Shown piece by piece: positions 35,367 through 44,516 of a DNA stretch of 64,000 nucleotides. This DNA comes from Devosia sp. 1566. GTDB lineage: Bacteria; Pseudomonadota; Alphaproteobacteria; Rhizobiales; Devosiaceae. The number at the start of each line of letters is the position of its first letter. Position 1 is the stretch's first letter. The stretch spans positions 1,612,001 to 1,676,000 of the forward strand of contig NZ_CP034767.1 in the NCBI RefSeq assembly GCF_004005995.1, written 5' to 3'. The notes under the pieces were generated by a model. That model made no database searches and had not been told where the DNA came from. It saw nothing but the letters and a program-made list of their open reading frames with translations. The position numbers and the translations under genes are program-made.

Positions 35367-35400
35367 CACCACACGTTGCGCAGACAGACAGTTTGCCGCT

Positions 35401-35477
<77 letters not shown>

Positions 35478-35611
35478 CCCTTCTTCTTGATCTTGTCGAG
35501 AATTTGGAAGGGGGCGCGTTGTGCGGGCAGATGGCCCGATCCCCTTCATTACAGATATTCTCGGGCTTCTTCGACGCCTAGAATTTGTCTTTTTGGGGCT
35601 GTGGTGCCTGC

Positions 35612-36073
35612 CTAGGCGCTGCGTTGCCGGCGTCGCGGTGGCTTGGCGCGGGGCAGGGACATGCCGTGCGCGGCCTTGAAGTCGGCCTGGGTCTTGCGCG
35701 AAATGTCGGAGCGCACCAGTGACAGTTCTTCGGCGACCATCGGATAGTTGTCGGGCAGGTTCCACATCGAGCGGTAGTGCTCGGGGGTGAGGCTGTGGAG
35801 CGAGCGCAGATGGTGCTTGAGGCTGCGCAGCTTTTTTCCGCAGACCATGCAGATGATGAAGTCGCGCTTGATGGATTGATCGAACGGGACCGCGGGCTCG
35901 AGGCCAGAGATATTGCCACCCGGACCGCCGGCCGCAGCCACGATCTGGAGAATTTTGGCAAAGGCCGGCCCAACCTCCGCCAAAGCGGTGGGACTGCCAG
36001 CGAAATAGCCACTGGCAACGGTCGCGGCGGCTTGAAAGACCTGAGCTTTGGTGAGCGGTTCAGTCATGTTCAT
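35612..36073 (-). CDS. mucR: MucR/Ros-family zinc-finger transcriptional regulator
   Basis: Protein of 153 residues. The N-terminal helical part (VASGYFAGSPTALAEVGPAFAKIL) mediates oligomerisation in MucR relatives, and the C-terminal part carries the prokaryotic zinc finger: C75, C78, H88 (or H87) and H93 in CMVCGKKLRSLKHHLRSLH, followed by LTPEHYRSMWNLPDNYPM, a very characteristic Ros/MucR signature. Such proteins bind AT-rich promoter DNA in an H-NS-like way and control exopolysaccharide, motility and cell-cycle genes. Start may be at residue 1 or at M3. Confidence 0.93.
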   Translation of the reverse strand: MNMTEPLTKAQVFQAAATVASGYFAGSPTALAEVGPAFAKILQIVAAAGGPGGNISGLEPAVPFDQSIKRDFIICMVCGKKLRSLKHHLRSLHSLTPEHYRSMWNLPDNYPMVAEELSLVRSDISRKTQADFKAAHGMSLPRAKPPRRRQRSA

Positions 36074-36388
36074 TCGGTGAGTTCACCGGCCCAGAATTGG
36101 CGTTTTTTCCGCGCTCACCCACTCCACAAAAGTCATTAGGTGATTAGCCAGCATAGCTGAGGCGAGGGAGCTTGGGTCCGGGGCGCTAGGCGGTGTTCTT
36201 GAGGTCGTCGCCGATCGTCACCCCAGGTGGCCAATCAGCAGCGGTACTGCTCGCAGAGCATCACCTCGGGCTTTGCCAGGCGTTCAATGGGTAGAAGTCC
36301 CTTTGATGCAGCCAGTGCGCTCCCCGAGATCGGCGAAGGGAACCTGCTCGCGTGCAGGCAGTTCCTCAGGCCTGATTTGGAGAGCGGC
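36074..36388. other. Intergenic region between mucR and the DUF1206 gene
   Basis: Divergent promoter region of mucR and the next gene. Open frames here have no family resemblance. MucR genes are usually autoregulated, so its own AT-richer binding sites may lie close to 36074-36140; no sharp motif is visible. Confidence 0.35.
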
Positions 36389-37201
36389 ATGAAGAACAAG
36401 TTCGAGTTATTGGCGCGGTGGGGATATGCGGCGCGCGGGATTGTTTATGTCCTGCTCGGCGGCTTGGCGCTCGCCAGCGCGTTCTATGGCGCAGGCCAGC
36501 AAGCCAGTAACGAGAATGCTTTGGGGAACCTCCTGGGCGCGCCTTTTGGGCGAGTGCTGCTGAGCGCAGTGGCGGTGGGCCTGTTTGGCTATGTGGCGTG
36601 GCGGCTGGCGCAGGCCTTTCTCGATGCCGATCACCACGGCAGCGATGCCAAGGGTCTGGGCGCCAGGGCCGCCAGCCTGATCAGCGCGGCGGGTAACGCT
36701 ACATTGGCGATCGCCGCAGCAAGCCTCGCCCTGGGAGCGGGTGGGCAGGGCGGCTCCAACGGCGAAGACAGCATGACCGCCTGGTTGATGGGACAACCTT
36801 TCGGCCGCTGGCTGGTCGGCGCGGTGGGGATCGCCATCATTGGTGGCGGCTTGTTCCAGATTTGGCGCGGTTACTCCAAGAAGTACCAAGACCGCCTTTC
36901 CATTCCGGCCGAACATGCCGGCAAAATCCATGCAGTGAGCCTGTTCGGCCTGGCAGCGCGGGGCGTCCTGTTTGCAGTGGTGGGCGTATTGTTCGTGTTT
37001 GCGGCGTTGGCGGTCGATCCGCAGCAAGCTGGGAGCACAACCGAAGCCCTCGATTATATCCGCCACCTGCCGTTCGGCCGCATTCTCTATGGTCTTGCTG
37101 CGCTGGGCCTCGTGGCGTTCGGGCTTTATGGTCTGGTGCAGGCCCGCTACCGGCGCATTGAAGCGCCCGATCTCCGCCAGGCGGCCGCGGCCTTGACCTA
37201 G
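36389..37201 (+). CDS. DUF1206 integral membrane protein
   Basis: Protein of 270 residues made of three DUF1206 repeats, each with two helices and the motif ARxGYxARGxVYxLxGxLA (LLARWGYAARGIVYVLLGGLAL at 8-29; KIHAVSLFGLAARGVLFAVVGVLFV near 178-202) ending in PFGRxLLxxVAxGLxGYxxW. Six membrane segments in total. No function has been proven for the family. The ATG at 36389 follows GGAGAG; the longer ORF begins at 36227 without support. Confidence 0.88.
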   Translation: MKNKFELLARWGYAARGIVYVLLGGLALASAFYGAGQQASNENALGNLLGAPFGRVLLSAVAVGLFGYVAWRLAQAFLDADHHGSDAKGLGARAASLISAAGNATLAIAAASLALGAGGQGGSNGEDSMTAWLMGQPFGRWLVGAVGIAIIGGGLFQIWRGYSKKYQDRLSIPAEHAGKIHAVSLFGLAARGVLFAVVGVLFVFAALAVDPQQAGSTTEALDYIRHLPFGRILYGLAALGLVAFGLYGLVQARYRRIEAPDLRQAAAALT

Positions 37202-37301
37202 CCCGGCAGCAATTTCACCTTGTGGTGAGCCCCGTGAACTCTGGCGTGGCTGGCTCCATATTGTTGGGCAATGCGGCCCAGCCGCCCGAGAGGATCATCC
37301 C

Positions 37302-38033
37302 GTGCCATCGAACCGTTCCGCTGCTGCCTTGCGTGCCTCTGGCTCAACCGGATTTTGGGCCACTCTCTTTATATTGCCCCTGCTAGCCCTGGCCTGGTTC
37401 TGCGCCCCGCTGATGGCGCAGGAAAAGGCCGTAGAGATTCCCCCACCCGCGGTCGACTTGACCCAAACCGGCAACACCGCCGTGGCAGTCTTTGCTGGCG
37501 GCTGCTTTTGGGGTGTGCAGGGGGTGTTCCAGCACCTGGAGGGCGTTACCAAGGCTGTATCGGGATATTCCGGTGGCGCGGCCGAAACCGCGACCTATGA
37601 TCTGACCAGCAGTGGGACCACGGGGCACGCCGAAGCGGTTGAAGTGACCTATGACCCTTCCGTGGTGAGCTATGGCGATCTGCTCCAGGTGTATTTCTCG
37701 GTTGCCCATAATCCGACGCAGCTGAACTACCAGGGTCCCGATCACGGCACCCAGTATCGCTCGACCATCTTCGTGCAAAACCCTGAGCAGGAGCGAATCG
37801 CGGCTGCCTATATCAAGCAGCTTGGTGGTGCCGAACTGTTCGAAGGACCGATCGTCACGACGCTGGAGCCCTTGATGGCGTTCTACCCGGCCGAGCAATA
37901 TCACCAGGACTTTCTGACGCTCAATCCAACCTGGCCCTACATTGCGGTGCATGACCTGCCCAAGATCACCGCGCTCAAGGCACTCTTTCCCGAGCGGTTC
38001 CGCGAGGAGCCCGTACTCGTGGGTACCCTATAA
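37302..38033 (+). CDS. msrA: Exported peptide methionine-(S)-sulfoxide reductase
   Basis: MsrA of 243 residues, reducing the S-epimer of methionine sulfoxide. An N-terminal hydrophobic segment (about 18-39, ending PLMAQ) should export it or anchor it to the envelope. The catalytic motif GCFWG is at 67-71 (C68). EYHQ-type and GTQYRS segments (QYHQDF, HGTQYRSTIF) are intact. There is no other cysteine after C68, so the usual recycling cysteine is missing; the enzyme should depend on an external reductant. The start is a GTG after GAGAGGATC. Likely repairs periplasmic proteins. Confidence 0.9.
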   Translation: MPSNRSAAALRASGSTGFWATLFILPLLALAWFCAPLMAQEKAVEIPPPAVDLTQTGNTAVAVFAGGCFWGVQGVFQHLEGVTKAVSGYSGGAAETATYDLTSSGTTGHAEAVEVTYDPSVVSYGDLLQVYFSVAHNPTQLNYQGPDHGTQYRSTIFVQNPEQERIAAAYIKQLGGAELFEGPIVTTLEPLMAFYPAEQYHQDFLTLNPTWPYIAVHDLPKITALKALFPERFREEPVLVGTL

Positions 38034-38104
38034 AGAGCACATTTGCCCGGCAGAGGAACTGCTGCGTGGCCGCCACGTTGGTTGGCCAGGCAAGGACGCA
38101 CGCC

Positions 38105-38647
38105 ATGGCCAGAACGGGAAAGCTGATTGTACCGGTGCTGCTGACCCTTCTCGGGGTGAGCGCAGCGCATGCGGCTGATCCGATCCTCGTGGAAACCAGC
38201 ACCCCGGCCGCTTTGCCCCTATATGAAGAGGCTCCATTCGATTGGAGCGGCTTTTACGCCGGCATCTATGGTGGCGCGCGCGCCACCGGTTCGGACACGC
38301 AGGCCGTGCTTGGCATCCAGGCTGGCGTCAATCTCCAGTTCGACTTCTATCTCGTGGGGGCGGAAGTCTCTGTGCAGGGGCTTTCCGGGGATGTGGGCGA
38401 AACCAGCTACGGGCAGATCCTGGGCCGCGCCGGCCTGATCGTCGCCGATGACGCGCTGGTTTATGCCGCCGGAGGCTATGGGATCGACCTGGGCGCGCCC
38501 GAACAGGGAGAGGTGCTGCTGGGTGGAGGCCTCGAGTTCGCGGTAAGCGAGAGCGTAACGGTCGAGGCGCAGTATCTGCATGGGTTCCCGATCGCAGGAG
38601 AGGAATCAAGCGATCAGGTCACCCTCGGGGCGCGATTCCACTTCTGA
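38105..38647 (+). CDS. Outer-membrane beta-barrel protein A
   Basis: Protein of 180 residues. The signal peptide ends near SAAHA-ADP (about residue 23). The mature N-terminus EEAPFDWSGFYAGIYGGARATG and the C-terminal QVTLGARFHF are typical of the Omp25/Omp31 porin-like family of Hyphomicrobiales. Shared layout with the two genes downstream, but only distantly similar in sequence. It probably has an eight-stranded barrel with short loops. Confidence 0.8.
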   Translation: MARTGKLIVPVLLTLLGVSAAHAADPILVETSTPAALPLYEEAPFDWSGFYAGIYGGARATGSDTQAVLGIQAGVNLQFDFYLVGAEVSVQGLSGDVGETSYGQILGRAGLIVADDALVYAAGGYGIDLGAPEQGEVLLGGGLEFAVSESVTVEAQYLHGFPIAGEESSDQVTLGARFHF

Positions 38648-38928
38648 GTGCCCCATTTGCTGGTGAGCGCGCGAATCTCCCTGCATTCTTCATAATTTGA
38701 GTCGCCAAGCTGCCTCGGTTGTGACACATTGCCGCCAGAATTCTTGCTGCCGCCTGCCCAATTGTATCAAACTGAGCCAAAAGCGCGGTATTCTGGCAAC
38801 ACCGACCCCCGAATGGTCGCTAGGTGTTAGCTGCGGTGCCATTTTTGCGTCACCATAGGGTTGCCTCGCGCATTGTAGTGAGGCATCTAAGCCGTCGACT
38901 ACGGTTAACTCTATGGGAGTGCAAGATT

Positions 38929-39486
38929 ATGTTTGTACGTTCGCTTACCCTCGGTGTCGCCGCTACGGCGCTCCTCGTTTCCGGCGCTTCGGCTGCCGAC
39001 CTCATCATCCCAACCGCTCCAGAGCCAATCTATGAAGCTGCTGGCTTCAGCTGGGATGGCCTCTATGCTGGTATCGAAGCCGGCGGCATCTTTGCCGACG
39101 ACGTCGACACGACCGGCCTGGTCGGTGGTATCGTTGGTGTGAACTTCACTGTTGCCGATCCGATCGTTGTCGGTATCGAGCTGCAGGCTGACTACCTGTT
39201 CCTGGACGGCGATGACGCCGGCCTGATCCTGGCTCTCGGCCGCGTTGGCGCCGTTGTGACCGACTCGGTCCTGGTCTACGCAGCTGGCGGCGTTGGCACC
39301 ACTGTTGGTGGTGACGACGAAGAAGGCGTCTTCGCTCTCGGCGGTGGCGTTGAAGTTGCTCTGACCGACTCCGTGTCGCTGCGCGGTGAAGTTCTTGGTC
39401 TCGGCTCGCTCGACGACGACGACGATTCCAACGACGACTTCTTCAACGCTGCCAAGGCAACCGTTGGCGTGTTCTACCACTTCTAA
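38929..39486 (+). CDS. Outer-membrane beta-barrel protein B (tandem copy 1)
   Basis: Protein of 185 residues with signal peptide ending GASA-ADL (about 22). The core AAGFSWDGLYAGIEAGGIFADDVDTTGLVGGI is almost identical to the next gene. Acidic loop LDDDDDSNDDFF near residue 165 (encoded at 39411-39441) and terminal strand ATVGVFYHF. Codon choice (many GTT, GGT, GCT) differs from the flanking genes and suggests strong expression or a young duplication. Own terminator at 39544. Confidence 0.82.
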   Translation: MFVRSLTLGVAATALLVSGASAADLIIPTAPEPIYEAAGFSWDGLYAGIEAGGIFADDVDTTGLVGGIVGVNFTVADPIVVGIELQADYLFLDGDDAGLILALGRVGAVVTDSVLVYAAGGVGTTVGGDDEEGVFALGGGVEVALTDSVSLRGEVLGLGSLDDDDDSNDDFFNAAKATVGVFYHF

Positions 39487-39498
39487 GATCTGCAAGCG

Positions 39499-39520
39499 GG
39501 CAGGGCGGTCACGCCCTGCC
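39499..39520 (+). other. Hairpin downstream of the first tandem copy
   Basis: A 9-bp stem (39499-39507 with 39512-39520) with GTCA loop and no T-run. It may stabilise the mRNA end ahead of the terminator at 39544. Confidence 0.45.
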
Positions 39521-39543
39521 AGCACAAACTTGCAAACCCAATT

Positions 39544-39578
39544 CGGCGAACCGCACCGCGGTTCGCCGTTTTGGTTTT
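39544..39578 (+). terminator. Intrinsic terminator after OMP copy 1
   Basis: An 11-bp stem (39544-39554 with 39558-39568), ACC loop, followed by TTTTGGTTTT. Confidence 0.92.
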
Positions 39579-39731
39579 AACAAGGTGTTAACACGATCTG
39601 CCACAGTGCGGCCTTAGTGCAACAGCTGCCAACAAGCGTTGCCCGGCCGGCCCGGAAGGCCACAATCGCCCTTGCGGCGAATCTGTACTTGCCCCACTAC
39701 TCTCGTATTCTTCCTTGATATGGGGGCTTTA

Positions 39732-40298
39732 ATGGCCATTCGTTCTCTTCTCCTTGGCGCTTCCATCGCCGTTGTTGCTTCGGTCGGCGCGCAGGCTGCC
39801 GATCTCATCATCCCAACCACCCCAGAGCCAATCTATGAAGCTGCCGGCTTCAGCTGGGATGGCCTCTATGCTGGTATCGAAGCCGGCGGCATCTTTGCCG
39901 ACGACGTCGACACCACCGGCCTGGTCGGCGGTATCATCGGTGTGAACTTCACCGTTGCCGATCCGATCGTTGTCGGTATCGAGCTGCAGGCTGATTACCT
40001 GTTCCTGGACGGCGACGATGATGCCGGCCTGATCCTGGCCCTCGGTCGCGTTGGCGCTCTGCTGACCGACTCGGTCCTGATCTACGCAGCTGGTGGTCTC
40101 GGCTCCACCGTTGGTGGCGACGACGAACAGGGCGTCTATGCTCTCGGCGCTGGCGTTGAAGTTGCCCTGACCGACTCCGTGTCGCTCCGTGGTGAAGTTC
40201 TCGGCCTGGGCAACCTGGACGACGACGATGACATCGACGGCAACGACGACTTCTTCGCTGCTGGCAAGGCCACCGTTGGTGTGTTCTACCACTTCTAA
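39732..40298 (+). CDS. Outer-membrane beta-barrel protein C (tandem copy 2)
   Basis: Protein of 188 residues, near-duplicate of the preceding gene. The mature sequences differ at few positions (for example GVYALGAGVE against GVFALGGGVE), while the signal peptides differ completely (MAIRSLLLGASIAVVASVGAQA here). The Asp-rich loop is longer: LDDDDDIDGNDDFF (encoded at 40218-40254). GGGGG is the ribosome site before ATG 39732. It probably forms a small pore or structural barrel; acidic loops might bind Ca2+ or Mg2+ (inference). Confidence 0.82.
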   Translation: MAIRSLLLGASIAVVASVGAQAADLIIPTTPEPIYEAAGFSWDGLYAGIEAGGIFADDVDTTGLVGGIIGVNFTVADPIVVGIELQADYLFLDGDDDAGLILALGRVGALLTDSVLIYAAGGLGSTVGGDDEQGVYALGAGVEVALTDSVSLRGEVLGLGNLDDDDDIDGNDDFFAAGKATVGVFYHF

Positions 40299-40331
40299 GA
40301 ATGCCGACTGTCTGATGACGGTCTAGTGTTG

Positions 40332-40360
40332 AGGCCCCGCATTGCGGGGCCTTTTCTTTT
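40332..40360 (+). terminator. Intrinsic terminator after OMP copy 2
   Basis: A 9-bp GC stem (40332-40340 with 40344-40352), ATT loop, then TTTCTTTT. It isolates the OMP genes from the nuo operon. Confidence 0.93.
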
Positions 40361-40416
40361 GCCTGCTCTGCACTAAATAAGCGGTCGAAACGTCGGCACG
40401 TCTGCTCGCCTATACA

Positions 40417-40431
40417 TGATCTGTTAGATCA
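40417..40431. promoter_or_regulatory. Palindrome upstream of nuoA
   Basis: TGATCTGTTAGATCA has perfect 6-bp arms around GTT, 139 bases before the nuoA start codon. The place fits an operator of the complex I operon; the protein that would bind it is unknown. Confidence 0.4.
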
Positions 40432-40569
40432 GATTTTCTTTCCCTTGAAACAACCGGGTGGAAGGTCTAAGCGGAGGCATCAATTTCGCCCCGCGTCGCT
40501 CGCCCCAATTGCTTGCGCTGCCGGCGCGTAAACCGACCGCCCGGTCGGGTCTAGAACACAGGCTGCCGC

Positions 40570-40935
40570 ATGACTGAATTGCTCAGCAACTACCTGCCCA
40601 TCGTGCTTTTTGTCGGTTTGGCTGGCTTGATCGCCATGTCACTGCTGATCGCGCCGTTCCTGATTGCAGTGAAGCGCCCCGATCCAGAAAAAGTATCGGC
40701 CTTTGAGGCGGGCTTTGATGCCTTTGACGACGCCCGCATGAAGTTCGATGTGCGATTCTATCTCGTCTCGATTCTCTTCATCATTTTCGATCTTGAAGTT
40801 GCGTTCCTGTTCCCCTGGGCCGTGGCTTTCCGGGATGTGGGTTGGTTCGGCTTCTGGTCGATGATGATCTTCCTGGGCGTTTTGACCGTCGGCTTCCTCT
40901 ATGAATGGCGGAAAGGTGCACTTGAATGGGATTGA
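40570..40935 (+). CDS. nuoA: NADH-quinone oxidoreductase subunit A
   Basis: Membrane subunit of 121 residues with three helices. The conserved loop [43 protein letters not shown] is present in segments, including the family Glu/Asp residues at the quinone-channel side. First gene of a 14-gene operon encoding proton-pumping complex I; it overlaps nuoB by ten bases. Confidence 0.97.
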   Translation: MTELLSNYLPIVLFVGLAGLIAMSLLIAPFLIAVKRPDPEKVSAFEAGFDAFDDARMKFDVRFYLVSILFIIFDLEVAFLFPWAVAFRDVGWFGFWSMMIFLGVLTVGFLYEWRKGALEWD

Positions 40936-41510
40936 GTGAACAAAACAACGGCACGCTGGTGACGCCTCGTCCCAGTGGCCTGATCGACCCGCGCACCAAC
41001 AAGCCGGCCGGCGCCGACGATCCGTTCTTCACGGATGTGACCGACGAGCTGGCCGACAAGGGCTTCCTGGTTTCCAGCGTTTCCCAGTTGATCAACTGGG
41101 CACGTACCGGCTCGCTGATGTGGATGCAGACGGGCCTGGCCTGCTGCGCCGTCGAGATGATGCAGATGTCAATGCCGCGCTATGACGTGGAGCGGTTCGG
41201 TACCGCACCGCGCGCGTCTCCACGCCAATCGGACGTGTTGATCGTGGCCGGCACGCTGACCAACAAGATGGCTCCGGCCCTGCGCAAGGTCTATGACCAG
41301 ATGCCCGAGCCGCGCTACGTGATCTCCATGGGCTCCTGTGCCAATGGCGGCGGCTACTACCACTATTCCTATTCGGTGGTGCGTGGCTGCGATCGCATCT
41401 TGCCGGTCGACATCTATGTTCCTGGCTGCCCCCCAACCGCGGAGGCGCTTCTTTACGGCATTCTGCTGCTGCAAAAGAAGATCCGCCGCACCGGTACCAT
41501 CGAGCGATAA
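40926..41510 (+). CDS. nuoB: NADH-quinone oxidoreductase subunit B
   Basis: Peripheral-arm subunit of 194 residues holding the terminal [4Fe-4S] cluster N2, which passes electrons to quinone. Cluster cysteines are visible in [16 protein letters not shown] and VPGCPP. Confidence 0.97.
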   Translation: MGLSEQNNGTLVTPRPSGLIDPRTNKPAGADDPFFTDVTDELADKGFLVSSVSQLINWARTGSLMWMQTGLACCAVEMMQMSMPRYDVERFGTAPRASPRQSDVLIVAGTLTNKMAPALRKVYDQMPEPRYVISMGSCANGGGYYHYSYSVVRGCDRILPVDIYVPGCPPTAEALLYGILLLQKKIRRTGTIER

Positions 41511-41522
41511 GGTCTTTTGGGT

Positions 41523-42140
41523 ATGGATGAGGCAATCCAGGTCGATCCACTCGCCGCCCTGGGCGAGCATGTAGCGCGCTCGCTTGGCAGCGCCGTGCTG
41601 GAGACCGCTATCGCTTTTGGCGAACTGACGGTTATGGTCGAGCGCGACTCGATTGTGGCGGTAGCTGAATTCTTGCGCACCGACCCGCAATGCCGGATGG
41701 TCAGCATCATCGACATTTGCGGCGCCGACTACCCCGAGCGTGAGGAACGCTTCGAGGTAGTGTACCACTTCCTCAGCCCCTATACGAATTTGCGCATCCG
41801 CGTGAAGCTGGCCGCCGACGACATCGTGCCGGTGCCCAGCATCACCGGCGTGTTCAAGGGCGCCGACTGGTTCGAGCGCGAGGCCTATGACCTTTACGGC
41901 GTGCTGTTCTCGGGGCATCCGGACCTGCGCCGGCTGCTGACTGACTACGGCTTTGACGGTCATCCCCTGCGCAAAGACTTCCCACTCACGGGCTTCATCG
42001 AAGTTCGGTATGACGAAGAGCGCAAGCGGGTGGTCTATGAGCCGGTCCGGCTGCACCAGGAATTCCGCTCATTCGATTACCTGTCGCCCTGGGAAGGCAC
42101 CGATTACGTGCTGCCGGGCGACGAGAAGGCGAAGCAATGA
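41523..42140 (+). CDS. nuoC: NADH-quinone oxidoreductase subunit C
   Basis: Subunit of 205 residues in the 30-kDa family; [43 protein letters not shown] is seen across residues 116-158. Separate from nuoD, as in Alphaproteobacteria. ATG 41523 chosen; the ribosome site is weak. Confidence 0.96.
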   Translation: MDEAIQVDPLAALGEHVARSLGSAVLETAIAFGELTVMVERDSIVAVAEFLRTDPQCRMVSIIDICGADYPEREERFEVVYHFLSPYTNLRIRVKLAADDIVPVPSITGVFKGADWFEREAYDLYGVLFSGHPDLRRLLTDYGFDGHPLRKDFPLTGFIEVRYDEERKRVVYEPVRLHQEFRSFDYLSPWEGTDYVLPGDEKAKQ

Positions 42141-43333
42141 CTTTAGAAGCCGAAGTCCGCAATTTCACACTCAATTTCGGTCCCGTGCACCCTTCGGCGC
42201 ACGGCGTGCTGCGCCTCATCCTTGAGCTTGATGGCGAAATCATCGAACGCGTGGACCCGCATGTCGGCCTCTTGCATCGCGGCACCGAAAAGCTGATCGA
42301 GCACAAGACCTATCTGCAGGCCGTGCCCTATTTCGATCGCCTCGATTATGTCGCGCCGATGAGTCAGGAGCACGCCTTCTGCCTTGCGGTGGAAAAGCTA
42401 CTCGGCATCGAGGTGCCGCGCCGCGCGCAACTGATCCGCGTTCTGTTCTGTGAAATCAGCCGTCTGCTGTCGCACCTGATGAACGTGACCACCCAGGCCA
42501 TGGACGTCGGCGCACTTACCCCGCCGCTTTGGGGCTTTGAGCAGCGCGAACAGCTGATGATGTTCTATGAGCGCGCGTCGGGCAGCCGCCTGCACGCCGC
42601 TTACTTCCGCCCCGGTGGCGTGCACCAGGACCTGCCGCAGGACCTGATCGACGATATCGAAGCGTTCGCCACCAAGACCTTCCCTTCAGCGCTCGAGGAT
42701 ATCGGCACGCTGCTGACGGACAGCCGTATCTTCAAGCAGCGCAATGTCGATATCGGTGTGGTGTCCCTCGAGGATGCCTGGAACTGGGGCTTCTCGGGGA
42801 TCATGGTGCGCAGCGCCGGCGCTGCCTGGGACCTGCGCAAGAGCCAGCCCTATGAGTGCTACGAAGAGCTCGAGTTCGACATTCCGATCGGCAAGAATGG
42901 CGATTGCTATGATCGCTACCTGATCCGCATGGAAGAAATGCGCCAGTCGACCTCGCTGATGAAGCAGTGCATCGATCGCCTTAATGCCCCCGAAGGCAAG
43001 GGTCCGATCGCTGCGCTCGACGGCAAGGTGGTGCCGCCCAAGCGCAGTGAGATGAAGCGGTCGATGGAAGCGCTGATTCATCACTTCAAGCTTTATACCG
43101 AGGGCTTCAAGGTGCCCGCCGGCGAGGTCTATGCCGCCGTGGAAGCGCCCAAGGGCGAGTTCGGCGTCTATCTGGTCTCGGACGGCACCAACAAGCCGTA
43201 TCGCTGCAAGGTCCGGGCTCCCGGCTTTGCCCATCTTCAAGCCATGGATTTCCTGTGTCGCGGCCACATGCTGGCGGACGTTTCGGCGATCCTGGGCTCA
43301 CTAGACATCGTGTTCGGAGAGGTTGATCGCTGA
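42137..43333 (+). CDS. nuoD: NADH-quinone oxidoreductase subunit D
   Basis: Protein of 398 residues, the 49-kDa subunit that lines the quinone cavity. The family start [17 protein letters not shown], the HRGTEKLIE stretch and the C-terminal [10 protein letters not shown] are intact. It overlaps nuoC by four bases and shares one base with nuoE. Confidence 0.97.
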   Translation: MTLEAEVRNFTLNFGPVHPSAHGVLRLILELDGEIIERVDPHVGLLHRGTEKLIEHKTYLQAVPYFDRLDYVAPMSQEHAFCLAVEKLLGIEVPRRAQLIRVLFCEISRLLSHLMNVTTQAMDVGALTPPLWGFEQREQLMMFYERASGSRLHAAYFRPGGVHQDLPQDLIDDIEAFATKTFPSALEDIGTLLTDSRIFKQRNVDIGVVSLEDAWNWGFSGIMVRSAGAAWDLRKSQPYECYEELEFDIPIGKNGDCYDRYLIRMEEMRQSTSLMKQCIDRLNAPEGKGPIAALDGKVVPPKRSEMKRSMEALIHHFKLYTEGFKVPAGEVYAAVEAPKGEFGVYLVSDGTNKPYRCKVRAPGFAHLQAMDFLCRGHMLADVSAILGSLDIVFGEVDR

Positions 43334-44514
43334 TGGTTGCGCGTCGCCTTGCAGACGAGTCGGTTCAACCGGCTTCTTTCGCGTTCAATTCGGAAAACGC
43401 CCGCTGGGCGGAACGCACCATTGGCCTTTATCCCGAAGGACGCCAGCAATCGGCAGTGATTCCGCTGCTGATGCGGGCACAGGATCAGGATGGCTGGGTC
43501 ACCCGGGCCACGATCGAGACGATCGCGGATATGCTTGGCATGGCCTATATCCGGGTGCTGGAAGTTGCGACTTTTTATACGCAGTTCCAACTGGCACCTG
43601 TCGGCACCCGCGCCCATATTCAGGTTTGCGGCACGACGCCCTGCATGCTGCGCGGTTCGGAAGCGCTGATTGAGGTGTGCAAAAGCAAGATCCATCCTGA
43701 ACAGCGCCATACCAATGCGGATGGCACCATGTCCTGGGAAGAGGTCGAGTGCCTGGGCGCCTGCGTCAATGCTCCCATGGTCGCCATCTTCCACGACACC
43801 TACGAAGACCTGAGCCCAGAGCGCTTCGAAGAGATCGTCGATGCCTTTGCGGCGGGGCAGGGCGCCAGCATCAAGACGGGCACCCAGATCGAGCGGCTAA
43901 ATTCCGCGGCCGAAGGCGGACGCACGACGCTCAACGAGCCACCGACCGCGAAGCGCGAAAAGTTCGTGCCGCCAGCGCCTCCGGCCGACGCTGCCGCACC
44001 GGCAGGTGCCGCGCCTGCTGCACCCAAGCCGGCAGCGCCCCAGGCGCCGACCACTGCGGCCAAGCCGCGTGATGTCAACGAAGACTCTGCACCCGCCTTC
44101 AAGGGACCGGCGCCCCAGGGCAAGGTTTCACAGGCGCATGCCGAAGCCGAGCGCAAGGAATTCGACCGCGAAGCCAATGCCGATGGCGAGCCCAACAAGG
44201 CGATGCGACCCGATGCGACCGGCGCGGAAAGCGACGCCAGCAAGATCGACGGTGGCAAGGCTCCAGGCAAGGAAAGCCGCTCGGGCAGCAGCGATGGCGC
44301 CGCCGGCGGCGGTACGCAGCCAGATGCCCAAGAAGCAGAATCGACCTCCGGCAGCACGGTGGTCGACAGCAAGGAGTTGAGCGGGGCAGACGCGGCAGCC
44401 GTTGATGCTGCGGCCAAAAAGCCCGTTCGGCGCCGCAAGCCCAAAACCGAGGATTTGAAGCCGACCGTGGAACATGGCGGCGACATCTCCAACGACGACA
44501 AGTCGGAGTCATAA
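43333..44514 (+). CDS. nuoE: NADH-quinone oxidoreductase subunit E with long C-terminal tail
   Basis: The first ~190 residues are the normal 24-kDa subunit with [2Fe-2S] ligands C99, C104, C140 and C144. The last ~200 residues form a low-complexity Ala/Pro/Lys/Glu-rich tail ending in a basic [10 protein letters not shown] stretch, so the protein is 393 residues against about 170-250 usual. Similar tails exist in other Hyphomicrobiales NuoE proteins (general knowledge); their role is not known. The frame is open throughout, so this is not a frameshift. Confidence 0.95.
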   Translation: MVARRLADESVQPASFAFNSENARWAERTIGLYPEGRQQSAVIPLLMRAQDQDGWVTRATIETIADMLGMAYIRVLEVATFYTQFQLAPVGTRAHIQVCGTTPCMLRGSEALIEVCKSKIHPEQRHTNADGTMSWEEVECLGACVNAPMVAIFHDTYEDLSPERFEEIVDAFAAGQGASIKTGTQIERLNSAAEGGRTTLNEPPTAKREKFVPPAPPADAAAPAGAAPAAPKPAAPQAPTTAAKPRDVNEDSAPAFKGPAPQGKVSQAHAEAERKEFDREANADGEPNKAMRPDATGAESDASKIDGGKAPGKESRSGSSDGAAGGGTQPDAQEAESTSGSTVVDSKELSGADAAAVDAAAKKPVRRRKPKTEDLKPTVEHGGDISNDDKSES

Positions 44515-44516
44515 TC

